The notes beneath the pieces are model-generated. The model saw only the letters and a program-made list of their open reading frames with translations. It was not told the origin of the DNA and searched no databases. From NCBI GenBank assembly GCA_002363155.1, contig DEWH01000027.1, positions 31,611 through 95,610 of the forward strand: DNA of 64,000 nt, written 5' to 3'. Of this stretch, positions 49,896-58,664 are shown in pieces (positions within the stretch are counted from its first letter, which is position 1; each line of letters begins with the position of its first letter). This DNA comes from Ruminococcaceae bacterium UBA3215. Lineage in GTDB: Bacteria; Bacillota; Clostridia; Oscillospirales; Ruminococcaceae. The translations under genes were made by a program, and so were the position numbers.

Positions 49896-49964
49896 GTGGG
49901 AATAGGAATGAGAACCCACAAGGGTTAGGCGCTTATGCGCCGTCGAATCCCACTTCCCACCCCA
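49896..49964 (+). other. tRNA-His-like element with duplicated tRNA 3' end
   Basis: The last 22 bases (49943-49964) are identical to the tRNA-His 3' end (49826-49847). The 5' end GTGGGAA pairs perfectly with TTCCCAC. Inside are two small hairpins (ACCC/GGGT, GGCGC/GCGCC) but no anticodon arm or normal T-stem. Either a tRNA pseudogene, a tRNA-mimic, or the scar of an element that used the tRNA-His 3' end as att site. Confidence 0.55.
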
Positions 49965-49983
49965 GCGGGGAACGCCCCGCTAC

Positions 49984-50175
49984 GAATCCGCCTATGGTTT
50001 TCCGTAGGCGGGTTATTTTTTCGCCCGTATCACAAATTATAACAGCAGATTTGAAACTCTTGGGCGCGACAGCACCCCCGAATCCGCCTATGGTAATCCG
50101 TAGGCGGGTTATTTTTTCACCCGTATCACAAATTATATCAGCAAATTTGAAGCTCATGTACGCGACGGAGCCTCC
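49984..50175 (+). repeat. 96-bp tandem duplication, each unit with a terminator-like hairpin
   Basis: Units 49984-50079 and 50080-50175 are roughly 85% alike. Each begins GAATCCGCCTATGG, forms CCGCCTA/TAGGCGG and continues GGGTTATTTTTT. A further hairpin AGCGGGG/CCCCGCT lies at 49965-49982. No gene is supported in 49890-50250. Confidence 0.7.
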
Positions 50176-50252
50176 TAATCCCGTCCCTTGTTTATCTTGA
50201 GACGATTTTTATACTTCGCTGTCCGAAATTTTCAAATAAATGCTGTTTTACC

Positions 50253-50281
50253 TTGAATAATTTCTGATTTTGTGATATAAT
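50253..50281 (+). promoter_or_regulatory. Promoter of the second methyltransferase-STAS gene
   Basis: TTGAAT (50253-50258), 17-nt spacer, TATAAT (50276-50281). Confidence 0.75.
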
Positions 50282-50326
50282 AATAAAGCAAATACTTTCA
50301 CTATCTTACTTTCAGGAGGATACGAT

Positions 50327-51556
50327 ATGACAAACGAAGAGCTTTTATTGCAGGTAAATCCGGTTTTCCTTACGGCAAAGGGCTGTATAGGTCTTATGGC
50401 AGGCTCCGGCATCGAAGATGCACAAAGACTTATGCCGTACATAGATATGTCGGCACTTAACGGTGGAAAAAAGTCCGATACGCCGCCTGAGATCATAAAG
50501 GCATACAGCCTGAATGTTGAAGTTCGTTTCAATTATACAAACCTTATCGCGTTCAATTCCGGCTGTGATGTTATAGTCGATCTCCCTTGCGGTTATGCTC
50601 CGAGAGCGCTGGCTGCGGCAAGAGCCGGCAAACAGTACTACGGGTTCGATCTTCCCGCAGTTATAAACGAGATGGCTCCCGCAATTGAAAAAGTAGCAAC
50701 AGAGGAAGAGAAAAAGTTCATTCACTTTGAAGCAGTCGATGCTACCAATTATAATTCGCTGCGCAAGGCTCTTGACGGAGTTACCGGAAAGATCTGTATC
50801 GTAATGGACGGTCTTGTGGGATTCTTCACAGACCCGGAGCTTGATACCCTTACTGCCAATATACATCGTTTGCTGAGCGAGTTCGGCGGTATCTGGACCA
50901 CACCCGATCCTTACATCAACAAGATAATTACCACGGTATTCACAACAATACTCGGCAGCGGCGGAGCAGATATAATAAAGACTATGAACGAAGGAAGCGC
51001 TAAAACCGCAGGTACAAGTTCCGACAAGAATGCAATGTCGACCGGCAACCCCGATGATGCCGTAAAATATCTGAAACAGCGCGGCTTTGATGTTGACCGG
51101 GTCAATTACGCGGATAAGCTCCCGATGATGCTGAGTCTTGGCGGAAATACAGAAGCAATGAACAGACTTCGCACAGCATACCGCGATATTCCGCAGCTCG
51201 TTATGACTGCAAACAGATCCGCTGCTGTAAAGCCCGAAAAGACGGGAAGCGGTAAATTCGCTGTGGATATGTCGGTAACAGGAAACGAGCTGAAATGCGC
51301 ACTGTCCGGGCGTCTCGATACCATGACCGCTCCCGAACTCCTGCAAAAATTCAACGACACCGACAAAGACAGCGTTTCCGCGATCACTGTTGACCTTGCA
51401 AATACAGAGTATATCTCTTCGGCAGGTCTGCGTGTTATGCTGATAATGTGCAAATCTCTCAAGGATCAGAGCGCATTCCGGGTCATCAACTATAATGACG
51501 AAGTCAAAGAAATACTCAATGTGACCGGATTCAGCGATATTTTCGGCATCGAATGA
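50327..51556 (+). CDS. LCMT/COG3315-like methyltransferase fused to a STAS domain (second of two)
   Basis: 409 residues, same length and order as 33712-34941. Methyltransferase part (1-300): IVDLPCGYAPRALAAARAGK, YYGFDLPAVI, IVMDGLVGFF (diverged from EGLxMYL). STAS part (about 312-409): KCALSGRLDTMTAPELLQKF and VDLANTEYISSAGLRVML with the acceptor Ser. Ribosome site AGGAGGATACGAT. Monocistronic with its own promoter, so it may be a separately controlled output of the same partner switch. Identity to the first copy is low outside motifs. Confidence 0.82.
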   Translation: MTNEELLLQVNPVFLTAKGCIGLMAGSGIEDAQRLMPYIDMSALNGGKKSDTPPEIIKAYSLNVEVRFNYTNLIAFNSGCDVIVDLPCGYAPRALAAARAGKQYYGFDLPAVINEMAPAIEKVATEEEKKFIHFEAVDATNYNSLRKALDGVTGKICIVMDGLVGFFTDPELDTLTANIHRLLSEFGGIWTTPDPYINKIITTVFTTILGSGGADIIKTMNEGSAKTAGTSSDKNAMSTGNPDDAVKYLKQRGFDVDRVNYADKLPMMLSLGGNTEAMNRLRTAYRDIPQLVMTANRSAAVKPEKTGSGKFAVDMSVTGNELKCALSGRLDTMTAPELLQKFNDTDKDSVSAITVDLANTEYISSAGLRVMLIMCKSLKDQSAFRVINYNDEVKEILNVTGFSDIFGIE

Positions 51557-51653
51557 CATCGCTCCCCCAAAACAGCAACCGTTCAGCATTTTTCATTCGT
51601 CTGCCGGGTCTGCTAATCCGCGTTCCGGCATATAATCCACGATGATACAGAAT

Positions 51654-51687
51654 GATCCCCGAAGCAGACTTAACTGCTCCGGGGATC
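51654..51687. terminator. Bidirectional terminator between convergent genes
   Basis: GATCCCCGAAGCAG with CTGCTCCGGGGATC, 13 of 14 paired, 6-nt loop. Confidence 0.75.
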
Positions 51688-51724
51688 GTTTCATACCATG
51701 ATATCTTTTGCCTTTCTGTCACGC

Positions 51725-52276
51725 TTATGCCCACGGATTGCTGCTTTCTGGAGCTCTGATGCCCACAAGGATAAACTGCTCCCAGAGATACCACTTTCCG
51801 TCCTTTGCCTTGCGAAGCTGTACGAAACGAGGGCTGTCAGCGCCGCCGGAAGTAAGGAACATCTTCGCGTATCCCTCATTCTCATAGGAATAGGGGTTCT
51901 CGCTTACCGTAACCGTGTACGGCTCGGAAGGCTTGTAGTCGTTGGCAGGAACAGCACCCTTGAAATATGAGCGCGGAACGTAATCCGCATCACGGAACCT
52001 GTCCTTTATAAAGCTGTATTCCGCGGGATTTATGGTACGCGGTCCGCTCACGAATTCATACATCTTCTTTGAAAGCTCCGCGTCCTGGGGATAAAAGCAC
52101 AGCGCAAGAACAACCATTGCCGCTGTATCGAAAGGGGTTGCAAGCGAAGCCTGCGGAAGAGCGGTGAACTGCTCAAAAGTGTCGGGGAGCGAAGAAAATA
52201 CCACATCAACGCTCTTGTTGCCGGAAGGCTGTGCGGTCTGCGCAGCAGGTTTGCCGATGTTGTCAAAAAGTCCCAT
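51725..52276 (-). CDS. Conserved hypothetical protein (possibly DUF6935)
   Basis: 183 residues, no signal peptide. Begins MGLFDNIGKPAAQTAQPSGN, then FDTAAMVVLALCFYPQDAEL and a C-terminal FVQLRKAKDGKWYLWEQFIL that looks like the end of a small stress-associated family; I recall DUF6935 but am not sure. Follows the lipoprotein gene by 17 nt with an AGGAGGAAAAATAAC ribosome site, so they form an operon and may act together. Confidence 0.55.
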   Translation of the reverse strand: MGLFDNIGKPAAQTAQPSGNKSVDVVFSSLPDTFEQFTALPQASLATPFDTAAMVVLALCFYPQDAELSKKMYEFVSGPRTINPAEYSFIKDRFRDADYVPRSYFKGAVPANDYKPSEPYTVTVSENPYSYENEGYAKMFLTSGGADSPRFVQLRKAKDGKWYLWEQFILVGIRAPESSNPWA

Positions 52277-52293
52277 AGTTATTTTTCCTCCTG

Positions 52294-53775
52294 TTATCCA
52301 ACTGCCGGATCATATCCGGAAATATTGCCGTAATCCGTAAAATCATGCACTTTCTTATTGGTGTCGTTTGAAGTTATCACAGTACCGTCCTTACCGCTCA
52401 GACCGGGATACCACTCCGCGTGCTCGCCTTTGCTGTCTGTGAAGATAACCTTTGCGTCCGGATATATCTCGCTTACGTTGCATTTCAGCAGGAACGGCTC
52501 TCCGTCCTCACTGTGATAGAGAAAATCCACTTCTCCGATATAGCCGCCGGGTTCAGACTGCGGGACAACAGATACAGTTCCCGCTTCGTCAAACGGAATG
52601 ACAAGATAAAGCTCCTGTCCACTTGCAGTCGAAACAAACCTGTCAGCCGGCATATCCGCTGTAAACTCGAAATCCTCCGCTGTGCCGGTACTTTTGAGGA
52701 TCTCCCGCACTTTTTCGTTCAGATCGGTTATCGACGGGTCGATCCAGCCGAGATATCTTACGCCGAAAAACTCATCATGATCAAGCAGAAGCTGACGCTG
52801 TATCACAGCAGGTGACCACGGAGCAGGTGTGATAGTACCTTCCTGCCAGCCGAGCATATCGCTCGCGCTTCCTGCAGACATATCCATATTTATCGCATTT
52901 CCGGCAAAATCGGTGCCTTTGAGCGTCCATGGGTCTATGTAGTACCATTCTACCGTGGCTGTATGATCGTCAACGATATCATACAGATGTATCGCCAAAG
53001 TACCGTCCTCCTGCGGTTCAAAGTCTATCTGCGACGGCACATATCCGTCGTGATTGCCGGAATAGTAAGCCTCGACGAGCATACGAAGTTCGTCATAAGA
53101 ACCGGCTTTTGAAACTTTCTCGTAAGCGGTTGTTTCGGCAGATGCAGCAGTCTCATCTGATGTGACTGCGTTTCCTTCGCCGTCGGGAGAAATTATCCTG
53201 ACATTCGCTGCCGGGACATACAGATAGCGCACGTCGTATTCGCCGATACCGACTATTCCGGTTATCTCCGCGACTGCATCATCGGGCGGATAAGCGTCGG
53301 GAGAGTCCGTGTCGCTCAGTATCCATGTAAATCCGCGCGAGGAGCCGTCCGCCTGCTTCTGCATCATAGCATTTCCGAACATACGTCTTCCGGTTTCACC
53401 GGTGCATTTCACGATCTTGCCGTCATACTTCCCGGCAAGCATATCATTTGTGAAATTCACGATCTCTTCCCCGCTGTCGGGTTCTATCGTAATATCTATC
53501 TTGCTGTAATCCGCGGTGCTTGGATCTATGACAACAGCTTCCGTCTGTTCGCCGGCGGGTGAATCCCAGTTCCATTCTTCCGAAGAGCTTGCAGCATCGT
53601 CTTTGCTACTGTCTTCACTTTCCGACTCTTCCGCGGGTATCGCGGTACTCTCCGCCGATGTTTCTCCGGGCGCGGAGGAAGAAGCCGGAGCCTGCGTCTG
53701 TGTGCAGGAAGCCGAGCCGGCAACTATCGCCGCAAGAGCTGCCGATAACAATATTTTCTTCATATCGTTTTTCAT
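52294..53775 (-). CDS. Lipoprotein of unknown function
   Basis: About 493 residues. Signal MKNDMKKILLSAALAAIVAG with lipobox GSASC, then a long Ser/Glu-rich linker (about 30-75) typical of surface lipoproteins. A first module has LAGKYDGKIVKCTGETGRRMFG..FTWILSDTD and looks like a small beta domain; a second has GYVPSQIDFEPQEDGTLAIH. I do not recognise either. The start at 53775 is 11 nt from AGGAG; ATGs at 53784 and 53763 are alternatives. Confidence 0.65.
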   Translation of the reverse strand: MKNDMKKILLSAALAAIVAGSASCTQTQAPASSSAPGETSAESTAIPAEESESEDSSKDDAASSSEEWNWDSPAGEQTEAVVIDPSTADYSKIDITIEPDSGEEIVNFTNDMLAGKYDGKIVKCTGETGRRMFGNAMMQKQADGSSRGFTWILSDTDSPDAYPPDDAVAEITGIVGIGEYDVRYLYVPAANVRIISPDGEGNAVTSDETAASAETTAYEKVSKAGSYDELRMLVEAYYSGNHDGYVPSQIDFEPQEDGTLAIHLYDIVDDHTATVEWYYIDPWTLKGTDFAGNAINMDMSAGSASDMLGWQEGTITPAPWSPAVIQRQLLLDHDEFFGVRYLGWIDPSITDLNEKVREILKSTGTAEDFEFTADMPADRFVSTASGQELYLVIPFDEAGTVSVVPQSEPGGYIGEVDFLYHSEDGEPFLLKCNVSEIYPDAKVIFTDSKGEHAEWYPGLSGKDGTVITSNDTNKKVHDFTDYGNISGYDPAVG

Positions 53776-53940
53776 TTGTATCATCTCTCCTTTCCGACTA
53801 ATGATTTCATACAGTGAAACGGTGATAAATCACAGCATTATTATATCATATCTTAATAACAAAATCAACATATTTCATAAAAAATCTCCCGTCCGTCATA
53901 AAAACCGCTCCGCTTGAGACCCGGGCGCTGCCCAGACCCG

Positions 53941-53966
53941 CCAGCCCCCTTTAAAAAGGGGGCTGG
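53941..53966. repeat. Perfect 12-bp inverted repeat
   Basis: CCAGCCCCCTTT/AAAGGGGGCTGG with a 2-nt loop in the 455-bp gap between the lipoprotein gene and guaB. The gap (53776-54230) holds no gene. Confidence 0.7.
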
Positions 53967-54042
53967 ACCCCCTAAACCGATCCCGTGACACGGAAATTTG
54001 AGAGATGCTTCATAGATCAAGATCAGACTTTTTAACAGAACA

Positions 54043-54080
54043 AACCGCTGAATGCAAACACATTCAGCGGTTATCTTTAT
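54043..54080. terminator. Hairpin downstream of guaB
   Basis: 12-bp perfect stem AACCGCTGAATG/CATTCAGCGGTT with a 6-nt loop. Between it and guaB (54124-54200) are three smaller hairpins (CAAGGGC/GCCCTTG, CCAGCC/GGCTGG, GCGC/GCGC). Confidence 0.6.
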
Positions 54081-54230
54081 TATGTGATGAGAATTTCTTA
54101 TTTCCGTTTTACGGTCATTCGGGTCAAGGGCTTTGCCCTTGCGCGATCCAGCCGCGCAGGCTGGCGCCGTCCGCGTAGGACAAGCGCGAAAGCGCAGAAG
54201 ACCAAGCGCGGAAGACCAAGCAGAGACCGC

Positions 54231-55739
54231 TTATTCTACACGGCCTGCTCTGCTCTCTTTGAGAATAACGTCGTGAGAACCGCCCTCCACGATACTTGTG
54301 GAAGAAACGAGGGTGAGCTTTGCTTTCTCGCGGAATTCCGGTATAGTAAGGCTGCCGCAGTTGCACATTGTCGAGCGAACCTTTGAAAGCGTCTGTGTAA
54401 CATTGGACTTCAGCGAGCCTGCATAAGGAACGTAGCTGTCAACGCCCTCTTCAAACGAAAGCTTCTTGTCGCCGCCCATATCGTATCTCTGCCAGTTTCT
54501 CGCTCTGTTGGAGCCTTCGCCCCAGTACTCCTTGACGTATGTACCGTTGAGCATGAGCTTGTTTGTGGGAGATTCATCGAATCTTGAGAAGTAGCGTCCG
54601 AGCATTACGAAATCAGCACCCATTGCAAGTGCAAGAGTGATATGATAGTCCTGTACGATACCGCCGTCAGAGCATACCGGAACATAGATACCGGTCTCCT
54701 CGAAGTATTTGTCACGCTCTGCGCATACCTCGATAAGCGCGGTGGCCTGTCCTCTGCCTATGCCTTTCTGCTCACGGGTGATGCAGATAGAGCCGCCGCC
54801 GATACCTACCTTTATAAAATCGGCACCGCAGTCTGCAAGGAAGCGGAAACCTTCCTTGTCAACAACGTTTCCGGCGCCTACCTTTACGCTGTCGCCGTAC
54901 TTTGCACGGATCCACTCGATAGTGAGTTTCTGCCACTCGCTGAATCCCTCGGAGCTGTCTATGCACAGTACGTCCGCGCCCGCTTCAATAAGAGCGGGAA
55001 CGCGCTCGGCATAGTCACGGGTATTGATGCCCGCGCCGACAACATAGCGCTTCTGCGAATCGAGGAGCTCGTTCTTGTTTTCCTTGTGGGAATCGTAGTC
55101 CTTTCTGAAAACGAAGTACAGGAGCTTGCCGTCTTTATCAATGATCGGGAGAGAATTGAGCTTGTGATCCCAGATTATATCGTTTGCTTCCTTGAGCGTT
55201 GTCTCGGCGGGAGCTGTGATAAGCTTGTCAAAGGGGGTCATAAAGGTGCTTACCTTTGTGTCCTTCTCCATTCTCGAAACTCTGTAATCTCTGCTCGTTA
55301 CAAGTCCTACGAGCTTTGTGTTGATCGTTCCGTCCTCTGTTACAGCCATTGTGGAATGACCGGTCTTTTCCTTGAGCTTAAGCACATCGGCAAGCGTCAT
55401 ATCGGGGCTTAAGTTGGAATCGCTTGTAACGTAGCCTGCCTTGTGAGCTTTTACGCGGGCAACCATTGCCGCTTCGTCCTCAACGGACTGGGAACCGTAT
55501 ATAAAAGAAATTCCGCCTTCTTTTGCAAGCGCGATCGCCATTTTCTCACCGGAGACGGACTGCATGATAGCCGACACCATAGGGATATTCATGCTTATTG
55601 CGCTTTCTTCACCCTTCTTATACTTTACAACGGGTGTTTTCAGCGAAACATTTGAGGGAATACACTGCGAGGAAGAATAACCGGGAATGATAAGATACTC
55701 GCCGAAGGTATGCGAGGGTTCCGAATAAATGAATGCCAT
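54231..55739 (-). CDS. guaB: IMP dehydrogenase
   Basis: 502 residues. TIM-barrel IMPDH with two CBS modules inserted (about 105-225; SRDYRVSR, SLPIIDKDGKLLYFV). Catalytic loop GIGGGSICITRE carries the nucleophilic Cys (about 333), and SSEGFSEWQ and DGGIVQDYHI bind IMP. Oxidises IMP to XMP, the committed GTP step. Some gaps from the classic motif (GxGSxC reads GGGSIC) fit a diverged bacterial subgroup. Promoter TTGACT, 17 nt, TATAAT at 55777-55805. RBS AAAGGAGAAAAAG. Confidence 0.93.
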   Translation of the reverse strand: MAFIYSEPSHTFGEYLIIPGYSSSQCIPSNVSLKTPVVKYKKGEESAISMNIPMVSAIMQSVSGEKMAIALAKEGGISFIYGSQSVEDEAAMVARVKAHKAGYVTSDSNLSPDMTLADVLKLKEKTGHSTMAVTEDGTINTKLVGLVTSRDYRVSRMEKDTKVSTFMTPFDKLITAPAETTLKEANDIIWDHKLNSLPIIDKDGKLLYFVFRKDYDSHKENKNELLDSQKRYVVGAGINTRDYAERVPALIEAGADVLCIDSSEGFSEWQKLTIEWIRAKYGDSVKVGAGNVVDKEGFRFLADCGADFIKVGIGGGSICITREQKGIGRGQATALIEVCAERDKYFEETGIYVPVCSDGGIVQDYHITLALAMGADFVMLGRYFSRFDESPTNKLMLNGTYVKEYWGEGSNRARNWQRYDMGGDKKLSFEEGVDSYVPYAGSLKSNVTQTLSKVRSTMCNCGSLTIPEFREKAKLTLVSSTSIVEGGSHDVILKESRAGRVE

Positions 55740-55776
55740 ATCTTTTTCTCCTTTTCATATAAAAATCTTATCCTAT

Positions 55777-55805
55777 ATTATAACCTTTTTCCCCATAAAA
55801 GTCAA
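55777..55805 (-). promoter_or_regulatory. Promoter of guaB
   Basis: Minus strand TTGACT (55800-55805), 17-nt spacer, TATAAT (55777-55782). Confidence 0.78.
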
Positions 55806-55917
55806 CCTTTTTTTAAAATTTCGGGTATATGTACAATACTCCGGCGCTTGTTTTTCCCGCAATCTTTCAAGCCCTGCAAATTTTGCAGCCGAAAACTGTA
55901 AAAATTGCATTTCGGAC

Positions 55918-55946
55918 TTGATTTTTTTGCATTTATGTAGTATAAT
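55918..55946 (+). promoter_or_regulatory. Promoter of the RpiR-family gene
   Basis: TTGATT (55918-55923), 17-nt spacer, TATAAT (55941-55946). Confidence 0.75.
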
Positions 55947-56014
55947 CGATTCATAAAGTGCGCTTTTTATAAGCAACCGCACTATTATCGCACAACTTGG
56001 AGGAACAACAGAAA

Positions 56015-56881
56015 ATGCAGTCTAATCTTATTGCGGATATCGAAAAAAGAATGCCTGAATTTTCCAAAAGTCAGAAATACATTGCAAACTACATCACCCA
56101 GCACTACGAAAAAGCCGCATTCATGACCGCGGCAAAGCTCGGCGCAGCTGTCGGCGTCAGCGAAAGCACCGTCGTAAGGTTCGCGGACGAAATGGGATTC
56201 GACGGCTACCCGGAGATGCAGAAGGCTCTCCAGAGCTACGGAAGGAACCGTCTTACAACGCTCCAGCGCCTTGATATCTCAACGGACAGGCTTGACGGCG
56301 AAAATATGCTCAAAAGCGTTATGACGCAGGACATCGAGCGTATTAGATACACCCTTGAACACGTTTCCGAGGAAAGCTTCAATGCCGCAGTTGACAAGAT
56401 CATAAAAGCCCGGAGCATCTACATCTTCGGCGCTATGAGCAGCGACATTCTCGCCCGCTTCCTCGGCAATTATCTGAATCTCTCCTGCGGCAACGTCATT
56501 CACGTTCAGCCCATTAACTCCAGCGGCATCTTACAGCAGCTTATCCGGCTCGGCAAGGAGGACGTTTTTATCTCGATATCCTTCCCCCGTTATTTCAAGA
56601 ATACACTTACCGCCACAGCTTACGCAAAGGAATGCGGTGCCGATATCATCGCTATCACAGATTCCGAGGCTTCACCCCTCGCCGAATACGCGGATCAGCT
56701 CCTGCTCGCAAGAAGCGATATCATAAGCTACGCAGACAGCCTTGCGGCTCCGCTCAGCCTTATCAACGCTCTTGTTGCGGAAGTCGGAATGAAGAACAGC
56801 GCCAAGCTTGAACAGACCCTTACAAAGCTCGAAGAACTTTGGGAAAAGAACGAGGCGTACAAGAAAGACGACGACAAGTAA
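56015..56881 (+). CDS. MurR/RpiR family transcriptional regulator
   Basis: 288 residues. N-terminal RpiR HTH (AAKLGAAVGVSESTVVRFADEMGFDGYPEMQ, quoted partly; SESTVVRFA is the recognition helix) and C-terminal SIS sugar-phosphate-binding domain (IYIFGAMSSDIL, FISISFPRYFKNTL). Such regulators respond to phosphosugars. The ATG at 56015 has GGAGG upstream; a TTG at 55997 would place the ribosome site inside the gene. No sugar genes adjoin it, so the target is unknown. Confidence 0.88.
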   Translation: MQSNLIADIEKRMPEFSKSQKYIANYITQHYEKAAFMTAAKLGAAVGVSESTVVRFADEMGFDGYPEMQKALQSYGRNRLTTLQRLDISTDRLDGENMLKSVMTQDIERIRYTLEHVSEESFNAAVDKIIKARSIYIFGAMSSDILARFLGNYLNLSCGNVIHVQPINSSGILQQLIRLGKEDVFISISFPRYFKNTLTATAYAKECGADIIAITDSEASPLAEYADQLLLARSDIISYADSLAAPLSLINALVAEVGMKNSAKLEQTLTKLEELWEKNEAYKKDDDK

Positions 56882-56983
56882 TATCTGTTCAGAACGGTCA
56901 AATAAGCCCTTTCACCCGAAACACGAACTCCCGCTGCCAACAGCAGCGGGAGTTTTTGCGGGCAAAGATATTCTGCCTTGCTT

Positions 56984-58540
56984 TCACCGTGTTTCGTACA
57001 GAAAACTGTTTCCGCGCTTTCCGCAGCGCACGACTGTACCTGTGAACTCCAGAACGGAAAGCATCAGAGCCGCGTCAGTGGTGCGGCAGAGTGACTGCAG
57101 TTCCGCCCGGGTGAACTGCGGAGGAAGCCCGGCAGGGAGAAATGCAAGATAATCTTCCGGTCTTTCAAGTATCATCTCTTTCAGCAAAGCTGTCGGACAT
57201 TTCTCCTTCTTCATTCCCTTTCGCCTTATACGGCGCTCGTCCCTGTAATACGTTTTCTTGTCAAGCTCCAGAAACGCTATGCGGACAGTAAGATTAGGGT
57301 TCGTCAGGAAAGCCTTTATCCTGTACAGTTCCAGAAACAGCTTTGAATATGAACTGTCGGTGCGCTGTGTGACCGACATTATCTCTCCCGTCTTCTCGTT
57401 TATCGAGTAGTTGTGAATCTTTTTCTCATAAGGGTAAACCACAGTCACATGGCTCAGCATAAGCATTTGCGACAGTTTCTTCGCAAGATACCCAAAATTG
57501 CCGCTCTGTATCTCAAATATGCCGTTCTCCCCTGCCCCGTCCGCGTAGAAATCACCTATCTTCGCTTCGTGATCGGCTTCGTCACAATAATAGCATTTCA
57601 GCGCATTGTGTATCGTCTTTTCGTTCAGCGTCCCGATCGTTGTGCGCTCACGTTCAAGTGCCTTTGCCACAGATCCGCTGAAACGCTCCGCGTCCGGTCC
57701 GTCTGCAAACGGAGGCTCATACGCAAACACAGGATAGATCTCCTTCTGTATGAATTCCGGCACTCCGTAGCACTCGTTGGAGCCTATCACTCCTGTCGCA
57801 GCTTCTTTCAGTTCCGGTATCGCGTTCTCGACCGCATAGCACCTGTCAGCCGCCTTAAACATCGGAATATCGTTCCCGTTATCGCCGAAGCAAACCACTT
57901 CATCTGCTCCGGTAAGCTCTTTCAGCCTTCGTATCGCATTTGCCTTGCCCGCACTCGCCGGGAATACCTCGAACCAGCGCTGGTGCGGAGGGTATGTGTC
58001 CGTATAGCTTGCGGTCATAAAGCCGTTTTCCTGTGTGAAAATGCTTTCAAGAACAGACAGGTTTCCGGGATCTATAAATGCCGCATAGAACATCTCCCCG
58101 TCAAACATTCCTTCGGTGCTTTTCAAGGGTCTTCTCCTGTTGTCGCCTTTGCGCCGGGAAAGAAATGCTTTTAGATTCGGAGCGTCCTTAATAAAACTTA
58201 CCCGTTCCCTGCCGTCGATAAATGCAAAGATCATCGGCTTCTCGCCGTATTCGGTCACTGCCTGTTTCAGCAGTTCACACTGCTTTTCACCGAATGAGCA
58301 GCGCACCGGGTACTCCCCAGTCACCGGATCGTATATGTAAACGCCGTTCATAAGTACTACCGGCGCATTCAGATGCACCGAGGACATTATCTCCCCGGCT
58401 GTCGCAAGTCCCCGCGCCGTACAGTACGAAAACAGCGTTCCGCCGCTTATGAAGCTGTTAAGCATATCCGCCGTCCTCGGTTTCAGTTTCCCCGAATCTC
58501 CGAGCAGCGTTCCGTCAAGATCGGAAACGTATAATGTCAT
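56984..58540 (-). CDS. HAD (Cof-type) phosphatase fused to a nuclease-like DUF8091-type domain
   Basis: 518 residues. Residues 1-275: HAD hydrolase with DLDGTLLGD (catalytic Asp), TARG, SAGKANAIRRL and FGDNGNDIPMF, all intact. Residues about 315-518: a domain seen alone in many Firmicutes, with NEKTIHNALKCYY, HEAKIGDFYADGAGENGIFE then IQSGNFGYL, and a wHTH-like end (FTRAELQSLCRTTDAALML..GNSFLYE). The E..AD..E.Q pattern resembles a PD-(D/E)xK nuclease core. Start at 58540 behind AGGAGTGATAG rather than the upstream Met at 58579. Fusion of the two is unusual to me. Confidence 0.75.
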   Translation of the reverse strand: MTLYVSDLDGTLLGDSGKLKPRTADMLNSFISGGTLFSYCTARGLATAGEIMSSVHLNAPVVLMNGVYIYDPVTGEYPVRCSFGEKQCELLKQAVTEYGEKPMIFAFIDGRERVSFIKDAPNLKAFLSRRKGDNRRRPLKSTEGMFDGEMFYAAFIDPGNLSVLESIFTQENGFMTASYTDTYPPHQRWFEVFPASAGKANAIRRLKELTGADEVVCFGDNGNDIPMFKAADRCYAVENAIPELKEAATGVIGSNECYGVPEFIQKEIYPVFAYEPPFADGPDAERFSGSVAKALERERTTIGTLNEKTIHNALKCYYCDEADHEAKIGDFYADGAGENGIFEIQSGNFGYLAKKLSQMLMLSHVTVVYPYEKKIHNYSINEKTGEIMSVTQRTDSSYSKLFLELYRIKAFLTNPNLTVRIAFLELDKKTYYRDERRIRRKGMKKEKCPTALLKEMILERPEDYLAFLPAGLPPQFTRAELQSLCRTTDAALMLSVLEFTGTVVRCGKRGNSFLYETR

Positions 58541-58567
58541 TCTATCACTCCTGTTTTTGATACTGAC

Positions 58568-58596
58568 ATTATACCACAAAGACGCAGAATTTGCAA
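58568..58596 (-). promoter_or_regulatory. Promoter of the HAD-fusion gene
   Basis: Minus strand TTGCAA (58591-58596), 17-nt spacer, TATAAT (58568-58573). Confidence 0.75.
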
Positions 58597-58622
58597 TATT
58601 TCAGTTTATTTCGGGCAAATAC

Positions 58623-58651
58623 TTGATTTTTTGATGTTCTTATATTATAAT
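58623..58651 (+). promoter_or_regulatory. Promoter of the DUF2798-like gene
   Basis: TTGATT (58623-58628), 17-nt spacer, TATAAT (58646-58651). Expected start near 58658, only about 7 nt before the ATG. Confidence 0.6.
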
Positions 58652-58664
58652 AATAGAAACGAAT

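Noticed and set aside
49889..50200. A 103-codon plus-strand frame over the tRNA-like element and tandem duplication
   Set aside because: Product is Asn/Pro-rich repeat reading of hairpins, no family resemblance; RNA features explain the sequence.
50345..51589. A 414-codon minus-strand frame opposite the second methyltransferase-STAS gene
   Set aside because: Shadow of the real gene: Cys/His/Tyr-rich, no ribosome site, while the plus frame has a promoter, ribosome site and two domains.
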